Positions 16,489 through 25,675 of a DNA stretch of 32,098 nt are shown here, piece by piece. A program made the translations under genes and the position numbers. Below the pieces are notes generated by a model. That model was not told the DNA's origin, searched no databases, and saw only the letters and a list, made by a program, of their open reading frames with translations. Source of the stretch: Kofleriaceae bacterium. GTDB lineage: Bacteria; Myxococcota_A; Polyangia; Haliangiales; Haliangiaceae. Location: positions 1 through 32,098 of the forward strand of contig JAGPCO010000003.1 of assembly GCA_018058095.1 (NCBI GenBank), written 5' to 3'. Position 1 is the stretch's first letter. Each line of letters opens with the position of its first letter.

Positions 16489-19275
16489 GTGACCGCGGAC
16501 CCCGACCCGCTGGTGATGGTGCCGCCCACGCTGGGTGACGCCGGTGACGATCTGATCGCGCACCAGCTCCGCAACGCGACGATGGCCGGCCTGTTCGGCG
16601 CGCCGGCCCGGCCGTTCCGGTTCGGTCGCTTCGTCGTCCAGCGCGAGCTCGGGCGTGGTGGGCAAGGGGTCGTGTACGAGGCCGTCGACGAGCGGCTGGG
16701 CCGCACCGTCGCGCTCAAGGTCATCCGCGACGCCCGGGCCGACGCCATGAGCGAGGCGACCCTGCTGGCCAGCGTCGATCATCCCGGCGTGGTCACGGTG
16801 TTCGACGTCGAGACGCAGGGCGACGTGTTGCTGGTGGCGATGCGGCTGGTGACCGGGCAGGCGCTCACGCGCTGGGCCGCGACGGGCCCGCCGCGCCGGC
16901 GCCGGCTCGACGTGCTGCGCCAGGTCGGCGCCGGCCTGATGGCCATCCACCGCGCCGGCATCGTCCACGGCGACATCAAGCCCGACAACGTGCTGGTCGA
17001 CGCCAGCGGCCGGGCCCAGATCACCGACTTCGGGCTGGCCCGGCTGCTCGGCACCAGCCGGCGCGGCGGCACGCCGGGGTACCTCGCGCCCGAGCAGTTC
17101 GCCGAGGCCGGGCAGGCGCCGAGCGACGTGCTGGCCTACTGCGTGCTCATCTGGGAGGTGCTGACCGACCGGCGGGTGGCGCGAGGCCGCACGGTGGAGG
17201 CGACCCGGGCCGCGCTGGCCGAGGTCCGGGCTCGCTGCGACGGCGTGGCATCCCCGGTGCCGTGGCGGCGGCTGCGGCGCGTGTTGTCGCGCGGGCTGGC
17301 CGAGGCCCCGACCGAGCGGCCGAGCGTGGCCGAGGTCCACGACGCGCTGGTGGCGGCGCAGCGACGGCCGCGGCGGCTCGCGCTCGCGACCAGCGCCGTC
17401 GCGCTGGCCGGCGCGGGTGCGGTGGCGACGTACCTCGTGACGCAGGCCGGACCCAGCCCGGCCCAGGCCTGCCTGGCGCGGGTGCCGACGCTGACCCAGC
17501 CGCCGCTGACGCAGGCACGATCGGCGCTGGCGACGCTGGCGACCAGCGGCCGGATCGGCGCCGACCTGGCGGCGCGCCTGGGGCCCCGGCTGGCCCAGCT
17601 CGACGGCACGCTGCGCCTGCAGGCCGAGCGGGTGTGCCGGGGCCCGGAGCGTGAGCAGGCCGAGCTGCTGCCGTGCCTGCAGCGGGTCAAGGCGCGCACC
17701 GGCTCGACGCTGGCGCTGCTGGCGCAGGCGCCGGCGGTGGAGACCGGCCCGATCTTGACGGCGCTGCACGCGGGCATGGACCTCGAGGAGTGCCAGGCGC
17801 AGGCGCGAGGCCGGCAGCCGCTGCCTGACGACCCGGCGGCGCAGGCCCGGATCGAGGAGGTGTACGCCGGGCTGGCGCAGGTCGCGGCCGGCGTCGGCGT
17901 CGAGCCGGCGACCCGGCTGGCGGCGGTCGAGCGCCTGGTCGAAGGCGCGGTGGCGACTGGCTACGCCCCGGTCCAGGCCGCGGCGCAGCTCGAGCGAGCG
18001 CGTGTCCTGCGCGAGCAGGCCGCCGCCGCCGAGGCGGCGCGGGCCGCGCGCGAGGCGCTGCTGGCGGCCGAGCGAGGCCGCGACGATCGGGCCAAGGTGC
18101 GCGCGTACCTGGCGCTGGCGGCGGCCGATCGCGAAGCCGGGCAGTACGAGTCGGCCCGGGGCAGCCTCGAGCTGGCCGACGCCGCCGCGACGACCGTCGG
18201 CGGGCTGACCGCGCTCCGGGTCGACCTGCTGCTGGCCCGGGCCCAGCTGGCCCTGCGCGCGCGCAGCGGCGGCGACGACACGATCCGCGCCGCCGCCGCC
18301 GCCGTCACGCTGGCGCGCGAGATCGCGGCCGAGCCGTCGCAGCTGCTCGAGGCGATGGTGGTGCACAGCGAGGCGCTGCGCCACGGCCGGCGGCTCGACG
18401 AGGCGGTGGCGGTCGGCCGCGAGGCGGTGGCGCTGCAGGTGGCGCTGGCCGGGCCCGATCACCCCGAGACCCATCGGACCCGGCTGGTGCTGGCCGGCGC
18501 GCTCAGCCTGCTCGGCGACCCGGCGGCGGCGGGCCCCCTCCTCGACGAGGTCATCACCTCGCTGCGCGCGACCCAGGTCAGCCCCAGCCTGCTGGCCCAG
18601 GCGCTCGACTATCGCGGGGCGCACCTGACCGGCCTCGGCCGCGACGCCGAGGCGGTGGTCGCGCTGACGGAGAGCCTGCAGCTCAAGACCGCGCTGTGGG
18701 GCGAACACAGCCCGCGCCTCCTGACCGCCCTGCACAACCTGGCGTACGCCACCTACGACACCGAGCCGGCGCTCGGCGCCGAGGTGGCGGCCCGTGGCCA
18801 CGCCATCGCCGTCGCCACCCACGGCGAGCAGCACGAGGCGACCAGCTGGTTCGGGCTGTTCCTGGCCCACGCCCGGCTCGAGCTCGACCCGGCCGACGCG
18901 GCGGCGGTGGCGCTGGCCGACCAGTCGATCGCCGCGATGGCCGGGTTCGAGGACGAGTACGCGGCGGCGCTGGGTGAATACGGCGACGTCATGCGACAGG
19001 CGCGGGCGCCGGCCAAGGCGCTGGCGGCGTACCAGCACGCGCTGCGCCTGTCCGACGCCAGCAACTCGGCGCCGCTCGACCGCGCCAACCTGTACCTCGG
19101 CGCCGCGAAGGCCCACCACCAGGGCGGTCAGTCGGCGGCGGCGCGGCGCGCGCTGCAGCGTGCGCTCGACGAGCTGCCGCGCGACGAGGAGCACGCGCCG
19201 ATCCGCGCCGAGTACGAGGCCTGGCACGTGCAGGCCCTGGGCCCGCTCGGTCGTGACGGCGCGCCGCCGCGCTGA
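16489..19275 (+). CDS. Membrane Ser/Thr protein kinase with TPR-like tail
   Basis: The GTG at 16489 gives 928 residues. The Hanks-type kinase domain (about 46-290) shows GRGGQGVVYEA, catalytic Lys77 (VALKVI), Glu89, HGDIKPDN at 160-167, DFG at 180-182 and APEQ at 200-203. The residue before the catalytic Asp is Gly, not Arg, so this is a non-RD kinase. One transmembrane segment follows (LALATSAVALAGAGAVATYL, about 297-316). A long Ala/Leu-rich helical region of TPR-like repeats, with recurrent LxxAxxLxxLGR and LHNLAYATY patterns, follows to the end. It probably senses through its extracytoplasmic helical repeats and phosphorylates cytoplasmic targets. Divergent to the ECF sigma gene, which may be functionally linked. 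ATG at 16516 is an alternative start. Confidence 0.93.
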   Translation: MTADPDPLVMVPPTLGDAGDDLIAHQLRNATMAGLFGAPARPFRFGRFVVQRELGRGGQGVVYEAVDERLGRTVALKVIRDARADAMSEATLLASVDHPGVVTVFDVETQGDVLLVAMRLVTGQALTRWAATGPPRRRRLDVLRQVGAGLMAIHRAGIVHGDIKPDNVLVDASGRAQITDFGLARLLGTSRRGGTPGYLAPEQFAEAGQAPSDVLAYCVLIWEVLTDRRVARGRTVEATRAALAEVRARCDGVASPVPWRRLRRVLSRGLAEAPTERPSVAEVHDALVAAQRRPRRLALATSAVALAGAGAVATYLVTQAGPSPAQACLARVPTLTQPPLTQARSALATLATSGRIGADLAARLGPRLAQLDGTLRLQAERVCRGPEREQAELLPCLQRVKARTGSTLALLAQAPAVETGPILTALHAGMDLEECQAQARGRQPLPDDPAAQARIEEVYAGLAQVAAGVGVEPATRLAAVERLVEGAVATGYAPVQAAAQLERARVLREQAAAAEAARAAREALLAAERGRDDRAKVRAYLALAAADREAGQYESARGSLELADAAATTVGGLTALRVDLLLARAQLALRARSGGDDTIRAAAAAVTLAREIAAEPSQLLEAMVVHSEALRHGRRLDEAVAVGREAVALQVALAGPDHPETHRTRLVLAGALSLLGDPAAAGPLLDEVITSLRATQVSPSLLAQALDYRGAHLTGLGRDAEAVVALTESLQLKTALWGEHSPRLLTALHNLAYATYDTEPALGAEVAARGHAIAVATHGEQHEATSWFGLFLAHARLELDPADAAAVALADQSIAAMAGFEDEYAAALGEYGDVMRQARAPAKALAAYQHALRLSDASNSAPLDRANLYLGAAKAHHQGGQSAAARRALQRALDELPRDEEHAPIRAEYEAWHVQALGPLGRDGAPPR

Positions 19276-19374
19276 CGCCGGCCATCGTTATCACGTCCTG
19301 GCGCCCGCGCTCGAGTTGCTCGAGCGGGTCGTCGCCATGCTGGCTCGTCTGGCCGGAGCCTGACCGCCCAGACT

Positions 19375-19408
19375 CGGGCACGGGCACGGGCACGGGCACG
19401 GGCACGGG
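19375..19408. repeat. CGGGCA hexamer array
   Basis: Five perfect CGGGCA units plus CGGG lie between the kinase gene and the convergent lipoprotein gene. This is another hexameric microsatellite, different in sequence from those at 1-112 and 235-258. The rest of 19276-19453 shows only the hairpin listed next. Confidence 0.9.
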
Positions 19409-19419
19409 GCAGGTCGCTG

Positions 19420-19442
19420 CAAACGCGGCTGCGCCGCGTTTG
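19420..19442. terminator. Strong GC hairpin between convergent genes
   Basis: CAAACGCGGC-TGC-GCCGCGTTTG is a perfect 10-bp stem with a 3-base loop. It lies between the ends of the convergent kinase and lipoprotein genes, just downstream of the TAG at 19456-19454. No clear T-run follows on either strand, so a bidirectional terminator is likely but not certain. Confidence 0.6.
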
Positions 19443-19453
19443 TCAGCACCCTG

Positions 19454-20323
19454 CTAGCGAGCGATGAACTCGACGCCAGCGCCGACGGCGCGCAGCTCGA
19501 CCGGGCCGAGGTCGGACGCGACCACCTCGGCCCGTCGGTAGCGGACCAGGGTCGAGACCGGGCAGCGGCCGCAGCCCCAGATGCCGGGCTCGGTGATGGC
19601 GTCGACGGCGGCGACCGGAACCTCGAGCCGGCCGACGTCGGCCACGTCGCAGTCGACCAGGACCGGCGCGGGCGCGCCGTGCTGCAGCTCGGAGATCAGC
19701 GTGAGCCGCACCCGCGCCGCCGGGTCGGGCGCCGACCAGGTCAACACGAGCGGCTGGCCGGCGGTGGGCATCGGCTGGGCCGGCGTCACGCCAGCCAGCG
19801 GCGCCACCATCGTCACCTCACCGGCGAAGCCGCCGACCTCGCCGCCGGGCGCGTAGATCGACACCGCGGTGCCGGTCGGCCACACCTCGCCGTCCTCGAG
19901 CAGGACGTAGCCGCCCGGGCCAAACGCGACCTGGCGCACCTGCCCGCCGCCGGTCAGGACCAGGGTGCCGGCCGAGCGCAGCGGCGGCGGCGGCACACAC
20001 TGGTCGCCGACGCAGGCCTCGCCGAAGCCACACGGGACCGGGCAGCTGCTGGCGACCAGGCGACGGACCTGACAGCGGTCGGAGGCGGCCTCGACCTCGT
20101 ACGCGGCCGGGCTGGGCCCGGCCAGCACGCCGGTGACGACGGTGCGCCCGCCCCGCACCGCCAGCTCGATCGACGCGGCGGCCGGGGTCAGCCCCGGCTC
20201 ACCCCCGGAGCCACCGGCGGCGTCGACGGTGTTGCTCGGGCCGTCGTCGCCACAGCCGGGGCCCAGGCCCAGCGCGACCAGCACCACCAGCACCACCCGC
20301 GCCATCCGCGCGGGCCTGGTCAC
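19454..20323 (-). CDS. Putative lipoprotein, unknown function
   Basis: The GTG start overlaps the stop of the upstream gene as GTGA. The 289-residue product begins with basic residues and a hydrophobic stretch (MARVVLVVLVALGLGPGC), Cys24 being the probable lipid site. A short Cys cluster (CQVRRLVASSC, CGFGEACVGDQC) lies at about residues 85-115. The rest is beta-rich, with Ig-like or CBM-like strand patterns such as PLVLTWSAPDPAARVRLTLI and a late CGRC pair. No family is recognised. The TAG stop is part of the TAGCAGGGTGCTGA repeat motif. Third gene of a three-gene minus-strand operon. Confidence 0.75.
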   Translation of the reverse strand: MTRPARMARVVLVVLVALGLGPGCGDDGPSNTVDAAGGSGGEPGLTPAAASIELAVRGGRTVVTGVLAGPSPAAYEVEAASDRCQVRRLVASSCPVPCGFGEACVGDQCVPPPPLRSAGTLVLTGGGQVRQVAFGPGGYVLLEDGEVWPTGTAVSIYAPGGEVGGFAGEVTMVAPLAGVTPAQPMPTAGQPLVLTWSAPDPAARVRLTLISELQHGAPAPVLVDCDVADVGRLEVPVAAVDAITEPGIWGCGRCPVSTLVRYRRAEVVASDLGPVELRAVGAGVEFIAR

Positions 20324-21093
20324 GCCGGCTCCGGCGCCGAGGCCCGGCCGATGATCGCCAGCACCTCGAAGTGCTCGATCAACAGCTCGGCGTCGTCGGT
20401 GAAGGTCAGGCCGAGCGCAGCGGCCTCGCGCTCGAAGTAGGCGCGGTGCCCGGCCCGCCAGTCGGCCAGGGACAGGTCGCCCTCGCCCTCGGAAGCGGCG
20501 GCGAGCGCGTCGACGTCGCCGAAGCGGCAGGTCCGGGTCGTCACCGTGCGGATCACCACGCGGGGCATGCCGACGCCGTCGACCACGACCGAGACCATGC
20601 CCGGCACCGGCACGGTCGAGCCATCGATCCGGGCGGCGTCGAGCCACATCGCGGTCGCCCGCTTGCACCCGGCCACCACCAGGTGGGCCAGCCGGCCGGC
20701 CATGGCCGCGCCGGCCCCGAACATGAACACGTCGACGTCGCGCCGCGGCGGGGCGCACCCGCCCAGCACGCGGTCGACGTACAGGTCCCACAGCCAGTCG
20801 GCCCGAGCGCCCACGGTGGCGGCCTCGGCCAGCGGGCGCCAGCGCAGCCCGGGCGGGGCAGGCGCTGGATCGCCCTCGAGCACGAACACGAAGTCGCGCG
20901 AGGCCCGCGGCGCTGCCGGGCGCGAGCCGATCGGGGCCGGCACGGTCAGGCCGAAGCGGGTGCCCAGCGTGTGCTCGATCGCCGCCAGCGGCGAGGAGTC
21001 GTCGGCTACCTCCAGCTCGAGGCCACCGTCACCGTCGTCGAGCACGCGGTGCAGGCGATCGAGGATCAGCAGCCGCGGCCGTGCGCCCGCCAT
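20320..21093 (-). CDS. Nudix-like N-terminus fused to ASCH-like domain
   Basis: This 257-residue soluble protein appears to have two parts. Residues about 5-95 resemble a Nudix fold (LLILDRLHRVL, GGLELEV...SPLAAIEHTLGTRFGL, RDFVFVLEG), but the Nudix box residues REUxEE are not kept, so hydrolase activity is unlikely. Residues about 140-250 look like an ASCH domain: GCKRATAMWL, VPVPGMVSVVVDGVGMPRVVI, TCRFGDVDALAAASEGEGDLSLADWRAGH and a terminal LLIEHFEVL. ASCH proteins are thought to bind RNA or nucleosides. Calls are from motif reading only. It is the middle gene of the operon; the downstream lipoprotein overlaps it by 4 bp. Confidence 0.72.
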   Translation of the reverse strand: MAGARPRLLILDRLHRVLDDGDGGLELEVADDSSPLAAIEHTLGTRFGLTVPAPIGSRPAAPRASRDFVFVLEGDPAPAPPGLRWRPLAEAATVGARADWLWDLYVDRVLGGCAPPRRDVDVFMFGAGAAMAGRLAHLVVAGCKRATAMWLDAARIDGSTVPVPGMVSVVVDGVGMPRVVIRTVTTRTCRFGDVDALAAASEGEGDLSLADWRAGHRAYFEREAAALGLTFTDDAELLIEHFEVLAIIGRASAPEPA

Positions 21094-21102
21094 GGGTCGT
21101 CG

Positions 21103-21654
21103 CTACGGCAGGACGACCGGCGCCTGGGCGCAGAACGGTTGCGGCGCGTCACCCAGCACCTGGCCGGGGGCGACGATGGGCTGGCCGCCGTGGGCCCGCA
21201 TCAGCGTGGCGTCGCGGCACTCGTAGCCGTCGCGGCAGTCGTCGGCGGCCTCGCAGGTGCGCATGCAGTACCGGACCTCCGAGGCCAGCGGCACGCAGAA
21301 GCCCTCGAGCGGGCACAGCTCGTCGAAGCCACACACGTCGGTCGAGACGTCCTCGGTGGCCGGGTCACACGGGCGGTTGGCGAACGAGCCGAGGAAGAAG
21401 GCGACACACACCGCCTCCTCCGGGCAGGTGTCGAAGTCGCAGCCCTGGATGGTGCAGTAGCCCTCGTCAGACGTCGTGTCGCAGATGCGGTCGCCGTTGG
21501 GGCTGCAGTCCTGCGCCAGCGAGCAGGCGTCGCCGATCTCGGCGCCACACCCGGCCAGGCCGGGGCCGCCAGCGGCCAGCGCGGCCAGCGCGAGCAGCGC
21601 GCGGAGGCGCCGGACCCGGACGAACGTGGTCGACGGCAAGGCGGACGAGGACAT
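21103..21654 (-). CDS. Cys-rich secreted lipoprotein
   Basis: The ATG at 21654 gives 183 residues; an in-frame ATG at 21666 would add four. The signal [20 protein letters not shown] has a canonical LAGC lipobox (Cys36). The mature part has closely spaced cysteines in repeated short motifs: [37 protein letters not shown] and [17 protein letters not shown]. This pattern is common in myxobacterial surface lipoproteins, whose functions are mostly unknown. It is the first gene of the operon that contains the ASCH protein, 9 bp upstream of it. Confidence 0.82.
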   Translation of the reverse strand: MSSSALPSTTFVRVRRLRALLALAALAAGGPGLAGCGAEIGDACSLAQDCSPNGDRICDTTSDEGYCTIQGCDFDTCPEEAVCVAFFLGSFANRPCDPATEDVSTDVCGFDELCPLEGFCVPLASEVRYCMRTCEAADDCRDGYECRDATLMRAHGGQPIVAPGQVLGDAPQPFCAQAPVVLP

Positions 21655-21739
21655 GAGCCGGCGCATCCTAACGGCGGGTTGGACCCCTGGCAAGGCGGCG
21701 CGGTTGCCCGTAGCGTGCGGTTGGAGGGCGAAAATCATC

Positions 21740-22192
<453 letters not shown>

Positions 22193-22230
22193 TCGAGGCC
22201 GCCAGCCCGCCCCGTGCGACACTGGGCCGG

Positions 22231-23610
22231 ATGGGACGGTGCCTCGAGTCACGGCGTGCCTGGGTCGGCCTGGTCACCTGCGTGCTGGCCGGCTGCCGCT
22301 TCACGCCGGCGCCCGGCGAGGGCCAGGGCGACGCCCCGGCTGGCGCCGCCGACGCCCGCCTGACCGACGCCCCGCTGGCGATCATCGATGCCAGCTGCGC
22401 CTCGACCTGCGCCGACGCGTCGACCCTCGTCGACTGCGTGACCGGGGACGAGGTGGCGTGCCCGCTCGGCTGCCTGGCCACCGGCCTCGGCGCGCGCTGC
22501 GCCTGGCCGGTGCCGTCGAACGGGGTCGGGCTCGACGGGCTGACCGGGGTCACCGCCGGGCTGATCGTCGAGGGCCGGGTCATTCTCGACAGCAGCGACG
22601 GATCGATCGACGGGGAGGCGGGGGCGGTGCGTGGTCCCGGGGCCGGCGTGATCGACGGCCTCCACTTCGATCCTCGCAGCGACGGCCTGGCCGTGCTGTC
22701 GGTGCTGTCGCTCGAGGTGCGGCCGATGGGCGCGCTGCTCATCGTCGGGGACCGCCCGCTGGTGCTGCTGTCGGCCGGCGACATCACCATCCGCGGTGTG
22801 GTCGACGGCTCGGCCGGCAACCTGACCTGCAACCTGACGACGATGAGCCAGTGTGGCGGCCCCGGAGGCGGCGACGGCGGCGCCGACAACACCGCCGGCG
22901 CCGGCTGCTCGCCCGGCGGGGCCGGCTTCGACGGCAGCGGCGACGAGACCGGCGGTGGCGGCGGCGGCTACGGCGCGCCGGCCGGCGGCGCTGGCGGCGC
23001 CAGCGGTGGTAACGCAGGCGGCACGGGAGGGGACGGCCTGGCCTGCCCCGACGCCAGCCTGGTGCCGCTCGTCGGCGGCAGCGGCGGCGGCGGCGGCGGT
23101 GGCACCGGCGGCGGTGACGGCGGGGTGGGTGGTGGCGGTGGCGGTGGCTTGCAGCTGACCGCGCTCGGCACCATCTGGATCGAGACCACGCAGGGCGCGC
23201 AGGACCGGGCCCGGATCGAGGTCAACGGCGGCGGCGGCGAGGCCGGCGGCAGCAACGACGGCGGCGGCGGTGGTGGCGCGGGCGGCGGCCTCCTGCTCGA
23301 GGCGCAGCGCCTGGTGCTGAACGCCGCGGGCCTGTTCGCCAACGCGGGTGCGGGGGGTGCCGGCGACAATGGCGGTCCCGGAGCTGACGGGGGCGAGTCG
23401 ATCACGCCGGCGGCAGGTGGCGCCGGGACGCGCCCGGGCGGGGCCGGGGCGGCGCGCGACGGCACGCCCGGCGCGGGCGGCGGCATGGGAGACGGCACCG
23501 GCGGCGGCGGCGGCGGCATCGGCCGGATTCGCCTCAACGTCGCCGAGGTCATCGACACCTCGGCGGTGATCAGCCCGGTCGAGACCCGGACCACGCCGGT
23601 CGGGCAGTAA
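22231..23610 (+). CDS. Gly-rich lipoprotein
   Basis: This 459-residue protein begins with a lipoprotein signal ending VLAGC (Cys22), then a short Cys-containing stretch (CASTCADASTLVDC, CPLGCLATGLGARC). Residues about 85-190 are beta-rich (GLIVEGRVILDSSDG, LLIVGDRPLVLLSAGDITIRG). From about 195 on it is dominated by Gly runs (GGGGGG, GGTGGG) broken by strands such as LQLTALGTIWIETT and GGLLLEAQRLVLNAAGLF. Similar Gly-rich surface proteins are frequent in myxobacteria; function is unknown. The TAA stop is directly followed by a MITE-like element. Confidence 0.82.
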   Translation: MGRCLESRRAWVGLVTCVLAGCRFTPAPGEGQGDAPAGAADARLTDAPLAIIDASCASTCADASTLVDCVTGDEVACPLGCLATGLGARCAWPVPSNGVGLDGLTGVTAGLIVEGRVILDSSDGSIDGEAGAVRGPGAGVIDGLHFDPRSDGLAVLSVLSLEVRPMGALLIVGDRPLVLLSAGDITIRGVVDGSAGNLTCNLTTMSQCGGPGGGDGGADNTAGAGCSPGGAGFDGSGDETGGGGGGYGAPAGGAGGASGGNAGGTGGDGLACPDASLVPLVGGSGGGGGGGTGGGDGGVGGGGGGGLQLTALGTIWIETTQGAQDRARIEVNGGGGEAGGSNDGGGGGGAGGGLLLEAQRLVLNAAGLFANAGAGGAGDNGGPGADGGESITPAAGGAGTRPGGAGAARDGTPGAGGGMGDGTGGGGGGIGRIRLNVAEVIDTSAVISPVETRTTPVGQ

Positions 23611-23769
23611 GGGCCCGGGAAGGGGCAACTCGATCGAAGCTCGCGAACGAGCCGCCCCGCGGGCAAGGCGCGACGAGGGAGCATACCCGTCGGTACGTGA
23701 CCGAGGAGCAACGCAGCCCCCGGGGATGGATCGTTCGCGAGAACGATTGAGTTGCCCCTTCCCGGGCCC
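23611..23769. mobile_element. MITE-like element with 21-bp terminal inverted repeats
   Basis: The left end GGGCCCGGGAAGGGGCAACT (plus C) is the exact reverse complement of the right end at 23749-23769. Inside these, a second imperfect inverted segment (CTCGCGAACGA on the left, TCGTTCGCGAGA on the right) extends the pairing to about 43 bp per side. The element is 159 bp long, has no gene, and is flanked by TAA on both sides, which fits a 3-bp target duplication. The left TAA is the stop of the Gly-rich gene. As RNA it would form a long hairpin and could act as terminator. Family not identified. Confidence 0.75.
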
Positions 23770-23957
23770 TAACCGGGGCGCCCCTCGGTGACGGCGCCGT
23801 CGCGGCCTCATCACCGACGGCGCCACCGATGGCATCCCGGGCATCGCCGCTGGCCAGCCGGCTGACCGCCGCCAACCCGACCTGCCAGCGGCCGCCGCCG
23901 CAACGCGTCGAGATCGCACTCGTCCCGACTGGCCCGGCAGTTGCTCGAGCGCGGGGC

Positions 23958-25604
23958 ATGATCCGCCGCCGCTTCGACCTGCTCACCACCGTGCTCATGG
24001 CTACCGCGCTGGCCACCGCCGCTTGCGCCGGGTCCGACCTGTCGACCGACGACGGGGTCGGCGAGGACCTCGACGGGGACGGCAAGGCCGACTCCACCGT
24101 GCCCAACGTGCCCAACGCCAACCTCAACGGCATCTGGGACGCCAAGATCGGCGGCGCCGCCGCGGCCGACATCGTGATCTCGTCGTGGTCGGAGATCGGC
24201 ATCGAGCTGGCCATCGACGGCAAGCCGCGCAAGGTCACCCGCAGCGGCAACAAGCTGACCGGCGAGGGTATCACCCTGACGGTCAAGCCCAACGGCCTGG
24301 GCCAGATGGACGACGCGATCGAGGGCAAGATCGACGGCAAGACCAGCAAGCTGGTGCGCGACGTCGAGGTCAAGGACGAGCTGGCCATCGACCTGCCCGG
24401 CAACAAGCCGTACCGCAAGTGGCTGCGCGAGGACCTGACCCCGGCGGCCCAGCTCGACCGCGAGTCGTACGTGGTGATGGACGCGGCGCGGATCCTCGAC
24501 TGGATGGACGACACCGTCCTGTACAAGGCGAACTCGTTCCAGCGCAAGTACATGAAGGGCGGAAGCGCCGCCGAGCGCAACGCGCACTTCAAGCAGATGG
24601 TCGAGGAGTTCGACGGCCTGGTCACGACGCCGCGCGCGGTGATCTCCGACCCTCGCTTCACCAACGCGGTCAAGGCCCACCTCAAGGACACCTCGCTGAC
24701 CGGCCTGGCCCTGGTCAACTTCAACCTGTACTTCACCACCGCCGCTGGGCGCGCGCTGCGCATGACCTTCGACGACGACGCCATGGCCTACTTCATCACC
24801 GACCGCCCGGTCCGGGCCGAGAAGCTCGGCCTGGTGGTGATGGACACGCCGACCCACGGGCCGCTCGCCTCGACCTTCGGCCGGCAGCTGCTCGACCTGG
24901 CCGACATGCCGGCCAGCGATCACGCCCTGTACGTCGACGCGATGATGGCGCTCTTGACCAAGACCGACGAGGAGCCGACCCGGCGCCTGTCGGGCATGGG
25001 CAAGTCGGCCCTGGTCGACTGGTTCGCGGTGATGGCCATCGAGGACTACCGCGGCGAGGCGTTCGCCAACGACTCGCTGGCGTGGGGCTACAACCTGACC
25101 AACATCCAGTTCTACGGCCTGGTCGCCAAGGCGCTGGCCCGGCCGGGTCGGATGGACGCGAACGGCAAGCCCATCGTCGGCCAGGTCATCGTCGACGGTG
25201 AGCTGCGCCCGGGCGACGCCTCGTACGCCGACGTGCTCAACGGCGGCAACGACATGCAGGAGTTCCCGGACATCGCCGAGCTCAAGGGCAAGGCCACGGC
25301 GTGGCTGCGCTCGGCCCACCCGGCGGTGGTGGCCGAGGTCGAGGCGGCGTTCGCCGGCGTGGTGCCCGCGGCCGACCTGCCGAGCCAGACCGAGGGCGAC
25401 ATCTTCCACTTCATCTGCGCCCAGCTGTACGACAGCGAGGATCGCAGCGAGGGCATCACCGCGACCCAGGCCCGCCGCATCAACGCCGCGGTCGCCGCCC
25501 TCTTCGCCGCGCTGCGCGACGACAGCGCCGCGTTCGAGGCCTACCTGCTCGGCAACGGCCTGACCGCGAGCAACCAGCCGGCCGAGCGCGCGACCGGCTT
25601 CTGA
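23958..25604 (+). CDS. Lipoprotein with acidic calcium-loop-like N-terminus, unknown function
   Basis: The ATG at 23958 gives 548 residues: a signal ending in ALATAAC (Cys23), then an acidic linker with DLDGDGKAD, which resembles an EF-hand or dockerin-type calcium loop. Residues about 50-150 look like a small beta-barrel (GIWDAKIGG, DIVISSWSEIGIELAIDG). The rest, to 548, is mostly helical, with few cysteines and no recognised catalytic motif. It is encoded between the MITE-like element and the FadL operon, with 71 bp to the next gene. It is likely anchored in the envelope. Function is not assignable. Confidence 0.8.
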   Translation: MIRRRFDLLTTVLMATALATAACAGSDLSTDDGVGEDLDGDGKADSTVPNVPNANLNGIWDAKIGGAAAADIVISSWSEIGIELAIDGKPRKVTRSGNKLTGEGITLTVKPNGLGQMDDAIEGKIDGKTSKLVRDVEVKDELAIDLPGNKPYRKWLREDLTPAAQLDRESYVVMDAARILDWMDDTVLYKANSFQRKYMKGGSAAERNAHFKQMVEEFDGLVTTPRAVISDPRFTNAVKAHLKDTSLTGLALVNFNLYFTTAAGRALRMTFDDDAMAYFITDRPVRAEKLGLVVMDTPTHGPLASTFGRQLLDLADMPASDHALYVDAMMALLTKTDEEPTRRLSGMGKSALVDWFAVMAIEDYRGEAFANDSLAWGYNLTNIQFYGLVAKALARPGRMDANGKPIVGQVIVDGELRPGDASYADVLNGGNDMQEFPDIAELKGKATAWLRSAHPAVVAEVEAAFAGVVPAADLPSQTEGDIFHFICAQLYDSEDRSEGITATQARRINAAVAALFAALRDDSAAFEAYLLGNGLTASNQPAERATGF

Positions 25605-25675
25605 GCTGGCGGGCGCGGCACTCCCCGGGCCGGGGCCCTTGTGTTCACCCTGGGCTTTGGGGGTAATCACCGCCG

